Assembly: GCA_050053595.1 (NCBI GenBank)
Contig: JASFTK010000007.1
Location: forward strand, 1-32,683
Direction of reading: 5' to 3'
DNA length: 32,683 nt
From: GCA-2726865 sp050053595
Lineage (GTDB): Archaea; Thermoproteota; Bathyarchaeia; TCS64
Shown one piece after another: positions 1-6,166 of this stretch. Made by a program: the position numbers and the translations under genes. The notes under the pieces are model-generated. The model searched no databases. It saw nothing but the letters and a program-made list of their open reading frames with translations, and had not been told where the DNA came from. Position 1 is the first letter of the stretch; the number at the start of each line of letters is the position of its first letter.

Positions 1-244
1 TGGCGGCCATGTGGTATACAGTATCGACGCTATATTCTTGGACCACCCTTTCTATCGTGATTTTTTCCGTGACATCCACCTTCTCGTACGGCCCGGAATC
101 CCGCAGGTCGTCAGATGGAGCCCTCTTGTGTACCCCCACAACCACGTTCTCGCCTCCATACCTATCCCTGAGCTCAGGGACGAGCTCTGAACCTATCTGC
201 CCCGTTGCTCCGGTCACGAGGATCTTACTCATCTCTTCAGGCAT
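1..244 (-). CDS. tdh: L-threonine 3-dehydrogenase, SDR/epimerase type (C-terminus cut by window edge)
   Basis: Reading the minus strand from an ATG at 244 gives about 81 residues of an NAD-dependent epimerase/dehydratase-type protein. The glycine-rich dinucleotide motif KILVTGATGQIGSEL is near the N-terminus, and VQEYSVDTVYHMA ends the visible part; both resemble the short-chain L-threonine dehydrogenases known from Thermoplasma and Flavobacterium. That enzyme oxidises threonine to 2-amino-3-ketobutyrate with NAD+. The divergent neighbour is kbl, which performs the next step, and this strongly supports the call. An alternative ATG at 232 would start right at the Rossmann motif. Only the coenzyme-binding N-terminus is visible; catalytic Tyr/Lys lie outside. 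A related sugar epimerase is the main alternative. Confidence 0.8.
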   Translation of the reverse strand, partial: MPEEMSKILVTGATGQIGSELVPELRDRYGGENVVVGVHKRAPSDDLRDSGPYEKVDVTEKITIERVVQEYSVDTVYHMAA

Positions 245-347
245 CGAGATTCACTGTTTCTCCTATAGCCTGTTTATCTTAAATAATCTCTCAATGGCGG
301 GAAAATGTTAAAGGTCATCTCAAATAGAGTTTCAACGGTGTAAAAGA

Positions 348-1541
348 ATGAGAGACTCCACAGGGTTTCTTAAAAAGGAATATCAGGAGCTCGTTGACAA
401 GGCCCTAGATTGGAAGCTTAAGACGGTATATGGTGCCAGCGAGCCCGTCTCTAATGTGGATGGTAGGGATGTCATTGTCCTATGTTCCAACAACTACCTC
501 GGCCTTACGAACCACCCCCATCTCAAAGAGGCGGCCCTTGAAGCCATAAGAACCCATGGCGTCGGCTCGGGAGCTGTAAGAGCCATATCTGGGACTATGG
601 ATGTCCACATGGAACTAGAGCAGAGGCTCGCGAAGTTCAAGGACGCAGAAGCCTCCCTCACATACCCTACAGGATTTATGGCCAACTCAGGGCTGATACC
701 CCAGCTAGCCGGGAAAGGGGATCTCATAGTGAGCGACGAGCTCAACCACGGCAGCATCATCGATGGTGTCCGCCTGACGAGGGCCGATCGGGCCATCTAC
801 AAGCACAACGACACTGACGATCTCGCCAGAGTCCTGGAGAAGGCTGAGGGACACGACCCTGAGTACAGGAGGATCTTGATCATCACAGATGGTGTCTTCT
901 CCATGGACGGTGACATCGCGCCCCTTGACGAGATAGCCAAGCTGGGAGAGGAACACCGGGCGATGGTATACGTCGACGACGCCCATGGAGAAGGGGTTCT
1001 GGGTGAAGGAGGTAGGGGCATCGTCTCCCACTATGACCTCGACCAAGACCAGGTCCATGTGGAGATGGGTACCTTCAGCAAGGCATACGGGACCGTAGGC
1101 GGCCACATATCAGGCTCAGAGAGCCTGGTAAAGTTCGCGTGGAACAAGAGCCGGACATGGCTGCTGAGCTCTTCCTTACCACCGGCGGTGGTTGCAGCGA
1201 CCACAGCGGCCATAGACGTCCTTGAGAAAGAGCCCCATCATGTTGAGACCCTCTGGAGGAACACCAGATACTTCAAGGGGGCAGTTGAGGATCTCGGTTT
1301 CGATACCGGTAAGTCTCAGACCCCCATAATCCCCGTCATTGTAGGGGAGAGCAGCAAGGCTAAGAAATTAAGCGAAGAGTTATACAAGAAAGGGATATTC
1401 GTGGTCCCCATTGTCTTCCCCATGGTTGCCCGGGACCTTGCTAGGATAAGGGTGCAGATGAATGCAAAACTGACCACCGAACACCTAGACACCGTCATAG
1501 AGGCCATTGAAGGAATCGGTAAGAAACTTGAGATAATCTGA
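348..1541 (+). CDS. kbl: Glycine C-acetyltransferase (2-amino-3-ketobutyrate CoA ligase)
   Basis: 397 residues, the usual length of this PLP enzyme of the alpha-oxoamine synthase family. It cleaves 2-amino-3-ketobutyrate with CoA to glycine and acetyl-CoA in the cytoplasm. Visible landmarks are CSNNYLGL near residue 46, the cofactor-stacking His in ELNHGSIIDG (about H134), VDDAHGEGVLG (about D210 and H213), and the PLP-binding lysine in GTFSKAYGTVGG (about K245). The family also includes BioF and ALA synthase; the divergent threonine dehydrogenase gene at 1-244 argues for KBL. The ATG at 348 follows a GGTG ribosome-binding match with 7 bases between, and an AT-rich TATA-like run (278-287) lies upstream. 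Confidence 0.93.
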   Translation: MRDSTGFLKKEYQELVDKALDWKLKTVYGASEPVSNVDGRDVIVLCSNNYLGLTNHPHLKEAALEAIRTHGVGSGAVRAISGTMDVHMELEQRLAKFKDAEASLTYPTGFMANSGLIPQLAGKGDLIVSDELNHGSIIDGVRLTRADRAIYKHNDTDDLARVLEKAEGHDPEYRRILIITDGVFSMDGDIAPLDEIAKLGEEHRAMVYVDDAHGEGVLGEGGRGIVSHYDLDQDQVHVEMGTFSKAYGTVGGHISGSESLVKFAWNKSRTWLLSSSLPPAVVAATTAAIDVLEKEPHHVETLWRNTRYFKGAVEDLGFDTGKSQTPIIPVIVGESSKAKKLSEELYKKGIFVVPIVFPMVARDLARIRVQMNAKLTTEHLDTVIEAIEGIGKKLEII

Positions 1542-1568
1542 AGTAAAACTAAGGTCAAATAGGGTAGT

Positions 1569-1606
1569 CTAAGACGCACAGAAAATTCGTCTAGATCAAG
1601 TTTTTC
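1569..1606 (+). terminator. Hairpin plus T-run downstream of kbl (possible terminator)
   Basis: After the kbl stop, an imperfect stem pairs 1569-1576 with 1588-1594 (CTA, bulged A, GACG against CGTC, TAG) and is followed by five Ts at 1600-1605. The 5' arm CTAAGAC can instead pair perfectly with GTCTTAG at 1610-1616, so two mutually exclusive folds exist. The region lies between convergent genes. Archaea mostly terminate on U-runs, so the stem may be incidental. Confidence 0.35.
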
Positions 1607-1691
1607 TCAGTCTTAGCGAAGCCCCTACGGACATAGTGGCCAGGAACATCACACAGATGTATAACCAAAACATTTCCTTACCTCCAACCCC

Positions 1692-1937
1692 CTATTGCGG
1701 CCTCAAAGGCTTAATCAAACTGCCATACTGTTCGATAAACTCCTCCCCCCTAGAGGTCGTAGCGTACAGCCGCTTCTCTTCCATAGGGTTAAGCATATCG
1801 TTCTCAATCAGCCTGTTGAGGTACCTCTTCACTATCTTGAAGTTCAGGTTAGCCTTGTAGACTATCTGGGTCTTCTTAGCCCCGCCCTGGGCGACTTTGA
1901 GGATGTCGGCACAGATATCAAGGTCATTCCTTCTCAT
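1692..1937 (-). CDS. Small winged-helix DNA-binding protein (HTH_45-like)
   Basis: About 81 residues if it starts at the ATG at 1937; a GTG at 1946 would add three. The sequence reads as one winged-helix unit: RRNDLDICADILKVAQGG, then KKTQIVYKANLNFKIVKRYL as the helix-turn-helix, then a wing with RLYATTSRGEEFIEQY. This layout is typical of the short single-domain archaeal regulators of the PF14947 type, abundant in Thermoproteota. The GGTGG five bases before the 1937 ATG favours that start. An AT-rich promoter region lies at about 1960-1990. The target is unknown; neighbours give no pathway clue. Confidence 0.78.
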   Translation of the reverse strand: MRRNDLDICADILKVAQGGAKKTQIVYKANLNFKIVKRYLNRLIENDMLNPMEEKRLYATTSRGEEFIEQYGSLIKPLRPQ

Positions 1938-1946
1938 AATACCCAC

Positions 1947-2246
1947 CGTTTTCAGTCTATTAAGTAATATAATTTAGATATAAGCCTTCTCTAACGATTT
2001 TAGTAACAATATACCTCATATTCGTAAAAATACGCTGTTTTATCCAATATATGGAAATGTTTCCCAAAAACAGATTGCTCTTCCATTTTTGGGAAAAAAA
2101 TGGATCAAGGTTCAGGGTTACCAAGACTTGATGGAGATTGCGATCAATGACATTAAACAGGGCTCCATCTTATACAGAAGCATTTATTGTCCCAGAAACA
2201 TGGGACAAAAAACCACCTTGGAGGGTGGTACGGACTCCAACAGCCC
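1947..2246. other. Intergenic region with overlapping inverted repeats
   Basis: About 300 bases without a convincing gene. The left end is the AT-rich promoter area of the winged-helix gene. At 2060-2070 and 2086-2096 there is a perfect 11-bp inverted repeat (TTTCCCAAAAA / TTTTTGGGAAA) with a 15-base loop. Its right arm overlaps a second 9-bp inverted repeat, 2082-2090 with 2096-2104, so the two hairpins exclude each other. A third, TGTCCCA/TGGGACA, sits at 2188-2207 beside the terminator-like stem at 2212-2229. Confidence 0.55.
2206..2229 (-). terminator. Terminator-like hairpin followed by T-run (minus strand)
   Basis: On the minus strand, directly after the decayed aminotransferase, ACCACC pairs with GGTGGT (2224-2229 with 2212-2217, six-base loop) and is followed by six Ts (2207-2212). 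The spacing and T-run look like an intrinsic terminator for the former aminotransferase gene. A second short stem lies immediately beyond it. Confidence 0.5.
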
Positions 2247-2617
2247 TTATCTCCTGTAATAGTCCAAGAATGAACTGAAGCGCTCTAAACCCTCCCTCAG
2301 CATCTCGATGTCTCCCCCCCAACCAATCCTCAGAAAGCCCTCCATACCGAAGCAGCTACCAGGGATCAGCAGTACATCTTCCTCACGGATCAACCTGAGG
2401 CAGAGCTCTTCAGATGGTGTATCCATCTTGTATCTCCGTAAAAAAGTCCTCACGCACCATCAGTTGGAGGAACTCGCCTATTGTGAAAGGATCGACACAT
2501 GTCTCAGAGCAGTTGATCTCGACCTCGTGTTCATAGCGGTTCAGCCATTTCTCCACGAGGAAGGCTCTACCCTCATCCTTGAAACCCGGGGGCCTCTAAG
2601 CCCTCCTCGTTTATCAC
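2247..2617 (-). pseudogene. PLP-dependent aminotransferase (class I/II) remnant, internally deleted and frameshifted
   Basis: The last frame (2247-2453) encodes a typical class I/II aminotransferase C-terminus: KMDTPSEELCLRLIREED, VLLIPGSCFGMEGFLRIG. Immediately upstream in another frame is a typical N-terminus, with FLVEKWLNRYEHEVEIN, SETCVDPFTIGEFLQL and MVREDFFTEIQDG. The two ends meet near 2440-2455, so the middle, about 280 residues including the PLP lysine, is missing. A further frame change near the CCCCCGGG at about 2586-2593 separates this N-terminal frame from a plausible GTG start at 2617. The product cannot be active. The terminator-like hairpin after the stop is preserved. Substrate specificity of the ancestor cannot be told. 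Confidence 0.85.
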
Positions 2618-2638
2618 ATTTCCCTCAGGAGAAGGTTT

Positions 2639-3397
2639 CTACGGGTTGAAAAACTCGGTGAGGGTCTTGGATCTCTTCCTCTTCAGGATCTCAGAGCAAT
2701 CTTGTGGTGAGAGGGCTCTGAACTCCAGCCCAAGGGACGCGAGCAGGGCTTGTGCGCCCTTGGCTAGCTCAGGCGCCACGAGGATCCCCCTCGGCTCACT
2801 CTCTTTAGAGAATACATCCATGTACTTCTTCAGTTGGAGGACTGCCTCGACGGTCGCCGGGTTCCTCTTGATCTCCACGACGGTGAGGGTCCCTTCCTTG
2901 TCCACACCCAGGATGTCTATGAATCCGGGGTCAACGGGTTTCTCCGAGGTTATGGGCCTGAACCCCTCTTCTAGCAGTGAGGGTTGGGCGAGTATGGCTT
3001 CCTGCATGTCCTTCTCGGTGGCATGGAGGTAGAAATCTCCTGCATCTTTGAGGTCGAAGACGGAGACCATTAATACCTTGTCGAAGCCGACCTCCAGAAC
3101 CTCATGCTCCTTCCTCCTGAAGGCCCTGAGATGCAGTTTCCCATCTTTCACCCTGGTCCTGAAGATAGACCCCGGGGGCTGCCAGTTGACAGGTGCATAG
3201 TCTTTCGGACGATGGACCAAGGCGGAGCCGTCGGGTTTTAAGATCACCATTCTCTCCCCCGATTCCAAGAATGAGCTTGCCCTCCCCTCGTAGTCCACCC
3301 AGCAACTACCGACGATGATAACAACCCGGTGCTTCGAGGACCCATCCTTGACGGCCCTGTATGCCTCCTGTGCCGTAGGATTCTCAAGGATGTTCAT
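2639..3397 (-). CDS. nucS: Endonuclease NucS (EndoMS-type mismatch/branched-DNA nuclease)
   Basis: About 252 residues, the normal NucS length. The N-terminal half is a beta-rich DNA-binding/dimerisation region (VVIIVGSCWVDYEGRA, MVILKPDGSALVHR, PVNWQPPG). The C-terminal half is a RecB-like nuclease core: PGFIDILGVDKEG followed by TLTVVEIKR, giving the D...ExK metal site, then QLKKYM. The tail KTLTEFF resembles a PCNA-interacting peptide. The family cuts mismatched or branched DNA in the cytoplasm with the sliding clamp. I prefer the ATG at 3397 (GGGAG eight bases before it, protein begins MNILENPT) over the ATG at 3418. The stop lies just beside the decayed aminotransferase on the same strand. 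Confidence 0.9.
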   Translation of the reverse strand: MNILENPTAQEAYRAVKDGSSKHRVVIIVGSCWVDYEGRASSFLESGERMVILKPDGSALVHRPKDYAPVNWQPPGSIFRTRVKDGKLHLRAFRRKEHEVLEVGFDKVLMVSVFDLKDAGDFYLHATEKDMQEAILAQPSLLEEGFRPITSEKPVDPGFIDILGVDKEGTLTVVEIKRNPATVEAVLQLKKYMDVFSKESEPRGILVAPELAKGAQALLASLGLEFRALSPQDCSEILKRKRSKTLTEFFNP

Positions 3398-3582
3398 AGA
3401 TCTTTCTCCCACATTCAAAACCTTGGGACCCCTCGGCGTATGATGGTCATCAACTTATTAATATGGGTTTTTTGCCTGCGTCGCAATTACACTGAATTTA
3501 ATTGAATATAGATTTCAGGTACATAACCACTATATATTTTTCCAATCTATCTTGCGCTGCGTGAAAGAGGGGGTAGGTTCAC

Positions 3583-4074
3583 ATGGACATTTTCCTGAGG
3601 GGGCTTTGCGAACAGCACATCGCTAACGTGCTCACAGAGGAAAAAATACACGAGATAGGAGAGCTGATCACGGAGATGGGCATCCCGGAGGGTTCGAAGG
3701 AGTGTTTTTTGATGGGGTACATTGCTGGTACAGCCCGTTTCCAGCTCAAGAATTTCTGTCTCACGGTCCTTAACCGCCTCCCGGAGAAGGATGAGGTCGA
3801 ATACTTCAACGACATACTCAGATACAAGACAACTGAAATAAATATGACCCTTCAGAGACGCCTCCTCATAGATCGGGTTCGAAACAAGGAGACACCCCCT
3901 TTAGACAATTTCGGCAAAGCTGAACCCGGAGAAGGTGGCGAGGATCATGAATCTGAACCCCATCCGGTGATCTCTGAAGGTGCCTCAGATCCAGACGAAG
4001 ATAAGTTCAGCTTCCAGATATCCAGCAGGAAAGAGAACGCAAAGTCGATTCTAGGGATCCCCCTCAACAGGTAA
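3583..4074 (+). CDS. Hypothetical protein: helical N-domain, acidic linker, short C-terminal motif
   Basis: 163 residues, not recognised. Residues 1-95 look alpha-helical with scattered cysteines (GLCEQHIANVL, KECFLMGYIAGTARFQ, KNFCLTVLNRLP). Residues about 105-145 are rich in Glu, Asp, Gly and Pro and probably disordered. The end is basic with a compact peptide, SRKENAKSILGIPLNR, which looks like an interaction motif on a flexible tether. A GGGGGTAGG ribosome-binding stretch precedes the ATG, and the gene is divergent from nucS with an AT-rich promoter region between them. No membrane segment or signal peptide. Function unknown. Confidence 0.75.
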   Translation: MDIFLRGLCEQHIANVLTEEKIHEIGELITEMGIPEGSKECFLMGYIAGTARFQLKNFCLTVLNRLPEKDEVEYFNDILRYKTTEINMTLQRRLLIDRVRNKETPPLDNFGKAEPGEGGEDHESEPHPVISEGASDPDEDKFSFQISSRKENAKSILGIPLNR

Positions 4075-4112
4075 TGAAACCTGATGCTTATGTGGGATGG
4101 GTAGATTTTATC

Positions 4113-4835
4113 CTATCCTTCTGTTGTCACTACTGTGGTCCATGGGGCATTCAGTTTTACGTCGTACTGTACTAGGTGCTCAGTAGTCCCCGATAGTACA
4201 AATACCCCGTGACCTGGGAACATCATATCGGGCTCCACATCGAGGATCTTCTTTATCGAACTCTTCCAGTCGGGTAGGTTGAAACCAGGTCCATTGATGA
4301 ACCCCAACTTCCCCTGGGCTGAGGCTGTGTCCCCCGGGAACAAGACTGTGGAGTCTCCTTCAGTCATCACCAGAGATATCCCACCAGGGGTGTGACCCGG
4401 GGTGTGGATTACCTCGACCTCCGTCTCGCCTACACCCAATGTTTCTCCCCCATGCAATACGTCGTCCACCCCTGTCGCCTCGAAGCTCAGGCCGTTCTCG
4501 ACCCCCATGGAGTAGAGGGTGAGTTCTCCGAGACCCTCAATATCTTCAACCTCTGCCTCATGAGCGGCGATATCGCATCCAGTCTTCTCTTTTAGGACTT
4601 TATTGCCTCCGATATGGTCATAATGGCAGTGCGTGACGAAGGCGATCTCGATATCACCTGGGTCGAAGCCCATCCGTTCTATGTTACCAAGGATACTGGG
4701 GATCCCGGCTCCCCCACCAGTATCAACGAGAGCGAGGCTCCCCCCGCCATCGATCATATACACATTACAGTCTCCAGTCGCGGAGTAGCCATAAGCGGCT
4801 CCCCCCACAAGATAGACTTTATCGGTCAACTTCAT
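4113..4835 (-). CDS. MBL-fold metallo-hydrolase (glyoxalase II-like)
   Basis: About 240 residues of a single metallo-beta-lactamase domain. The metal motifs are all present: THCHYDHIGGN (HxHxDH), HTPGHTPGGISL, FPGDTA and FPGHG. These form a binuclear zinc or iron site that normally hydrolyses thioesters, lactones or phosphoesters. No extra domain identifies the substrate. The ATG at 4835 gives the family-like start MKLTDKVYLVGG and has GGTGG five bases ahead; the ATG at 4850 is the alternative. It converges on the hypothetical gene ending at 4074 and appears to be a single-gene unit. Confidence 0.88.
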   Translation of the reverse strand: MKLTDKVYLVGGAAYGYSATGDCNVYMIDGGGSLALVDTGGGAGIPSILGNIERMGFDPGDIEIAFVTHCHYDHIGGNKVLKEKTGCDIAAHEAEVEDIEGLGELTLYSMGVENGLSFEATGVDDVLHGGETLGVGETEVEVIHTPGHTPGGISLVMTEGDSTVLFPGDTASAQGKLGFINGPGFNLPDWKSSIKKILDVEPDMMFPGHGVFVLSGTTEHLVQYDVKLNAPWTTVVTTEG

Positions 4836-5078
4836 CAAATCCACCTGCATGGATATTGGGGTGTCCCGATATTAATCGATCCATATGCCACATGGGGGTA
4901 GGGGAGCTCAACACGATTATAGACCATTATCTTGGCCAAAAGAGATAGTTGAAGTCTCGGAGTTACCTTTAGAGCATTCCACATCGAATGTGGACCAGGA
5001 AGATTCTAACATGCTTTCAAGGATATGGGTATGGATCTTGTCCCTCGATGCAAGAAAATTGGGGTTTAGAGGCCCTAG

Positions 5079-5237
5079 CTACTCAGGCATCGATTTTTTG
5101 AATCTCTCAGCCATCTCGTCGTAATATTTCTCGTTGAACTCTTCAAGGTTGTCTGGATGCTCAAGTTTTATGTGAAACCTCACTCCACCCGGGCTAGCTG
5201 CTTTCCTGTCGCAGTAAGGGCATTGGTACTTCTCCAT
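5079..5237 (-). CDS. 52-residue C2H2-type zinc-finger protein
   Basis: A short reading frame with a clear single zinc knuckle: MEKYQCPYCDRKAASPGGVR, then FHIKLEHPDN. The CxxC plus His...His pattern matches a C2H2 finger, followed by an acidic helix (LEEFNEKYYDEMAERFKKS). Small one-finger proteins of this kind are common in archaea and may bind nucleic acid or protein; the target is unknown. A TTG at 5249 in the same frame would add four residues and has GGGGGT seven bases before it, so the start is uncertain. Confidence 0.72.
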   Translation of the reverse strand: MEKYQCPYCDRKAASPGGVRFHIKLEHPDNLEEFNEKYYDEMAERFKKSMPE

Positions 5238-5556
5238 CTGTACCGACAAATCGGTTACCCCCTTATTCTATAGATTATAATTACTGATTATAACAGTTTT
5301 CATTGAGTGAGACTTTCAGATAACAACGCATAACGACAACATCTGAAAAGTCTAAAGTGTTTAATCTCGATGAATCTAAGAAAAAGATGCAATAAAATAA
5401 GTGAAAAAGAAACTTTGGACGCGTACTACCACCTATCTGAGAAGTAACAACTGATTATGTCCCAACATGATAGGACAATAAACAGAGCTCATATTTCTAA
5501 GAGCCCGCGATGCAACTTTTAAGAGGTCAGGAGCCCTCAGTATAAGGGGGAACAAG
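5238..5556. other. Divergent intergenic promoter region
   Basis: About 320 bases between the divergent zinc-finger gene and the gene at 5557. AT-rich TATA-like runs face left (TTATAATC on the minus strand at about 5272-5280 and again slightly upstream), and ACTTTTAAGAGG at about 5514-5525 faces right. I found no tRNA, repeat array or convincing small gene. Confidence 0.5.
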
Positions 5557-5907
5557 TTGTCTGATAGAGAGAACTCCAAGATTACATGGGTCGTATGCCC
5601 GGACTGCGGGGCAAAGATCGGTATGGTAGTCTCAGTAGGTCGGGTGGCAAAATCCGCCGCTCCTATACAACCCCAAGGAGCCCCGACCATAGAGATGGGA
5701 GGTACTGAGCAGAGGTTGGCAACCGCCGGTGTCGATCTCACCCTAGTAGACATCGAGGAGGAGGGGGAGATAATCACAGTAACCCCCAAGAAGTTCCTCG
5801 GAGATCTATGGGGACCTGTGAACGACGCTATCCGGACTATCGGAGGAGGCTGGGTAAGGGACGGACGGGCTAGCCACTGGGAGATCAGGAAGGAGAACTT
5901 GGAATAA
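5557..5907 (+). CDS. Hypothetical protein with a CxxC knuckle
   Basis: 116 residues from a TTG start, which has AAGGGGG ending six bases ahead. Near the N-terminus VVCPDCGAKIGMVV is half of a zinc ribbon; no second Cys pair follows, so metal binding would need a dimer or be lost. The middle is neutral, then VDLTLVDIEEEGEIITVTPK suggests a small beta domain, ending in IRTIGGGWVRDGRASHWEI, a Trp/Arg-rich motif that could contact nucleic acid (inference). No signal peptide or membrane segment. Not assigned to a family I can name with confidence. Confidence 0.75.
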   Translation: MSDRENSKITWVVCPDCGAKIGMVVSVGRVAKSAAPIQPQGAPTIEMGGTEQRLATAGVDLTLVDIEEEGEIITVTPKKFLGDLWGPVNDAIRTIGGGWVRDGRASHWEIRKENLE

Positions 5908-5946
5908 GGCAGCCAAACCCCGTAAACCCAGAGATCACATTAACCC

Positions 5947-6162
5947 TCAATTCCGATCAAGTTGATCTCGTACAACCTCTTGTACCCATTCTCCTGTCCC
6001 CTTGATCTCGGAGATTTCGCAGAGGTAATTGATCCAGTCAATCCCCGTCGCTATCTTCCAAACCTCATATGCCTCTTGTAAGTGCTTGTGGGCTTTTTTG
6101 TGGTAACTGCAGTATTCACCCTCTTCCTCTCGCTTTCTCCAGCAAAGTCTGCAGCTACCCAT
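5947..6162 (-). CDS. Small Cys/His-rich protein next to topA
   Basis: About 71 residues when started at the ATG at 6162, four bases after the topA stop; longer starts (6180 ATG, 6186 GTG) would overlap topA. The N-terminal part, SCRLCWRKREEEGEYCSYHK then KAHKHL, has CxxC, a third Cys and several His and probably binds zinc. The rest is helical (QEAYEVWKIATGIDWINYL). Tight coupling to topA suggests it is co-translated and could assist or regulate the topoisomerase, but that is inference. Not a family I can name. Confidence 0.78.
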   Translation of the reverse strand: MGSCRLCWRKREEEGEYCSYHKKAHKHLQEAYEVWKIATGIDWINYLCEISEIKGTGEWVQEVVRDQLDRN

Positions 6163-6166
6163 ACCT

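Noticed and set aside
705..1106. 133-residue minus-strand open frame
   Set aside because: It is antisense to kbl, whose motifs leave no doubt about the coding strand.
3871..3885. GGTTCGA, the T-loop motif of tRNA
   Set aside because: It sits inside the hypothetical coding sequence and no acceptor, D or anticodon arm can be built around it.
4885..5124. 79-residue plus-strand open frame
   Set aside because: No ribosome-binding site or motif; its end overlaps the zinc-finger gene on the other strand.
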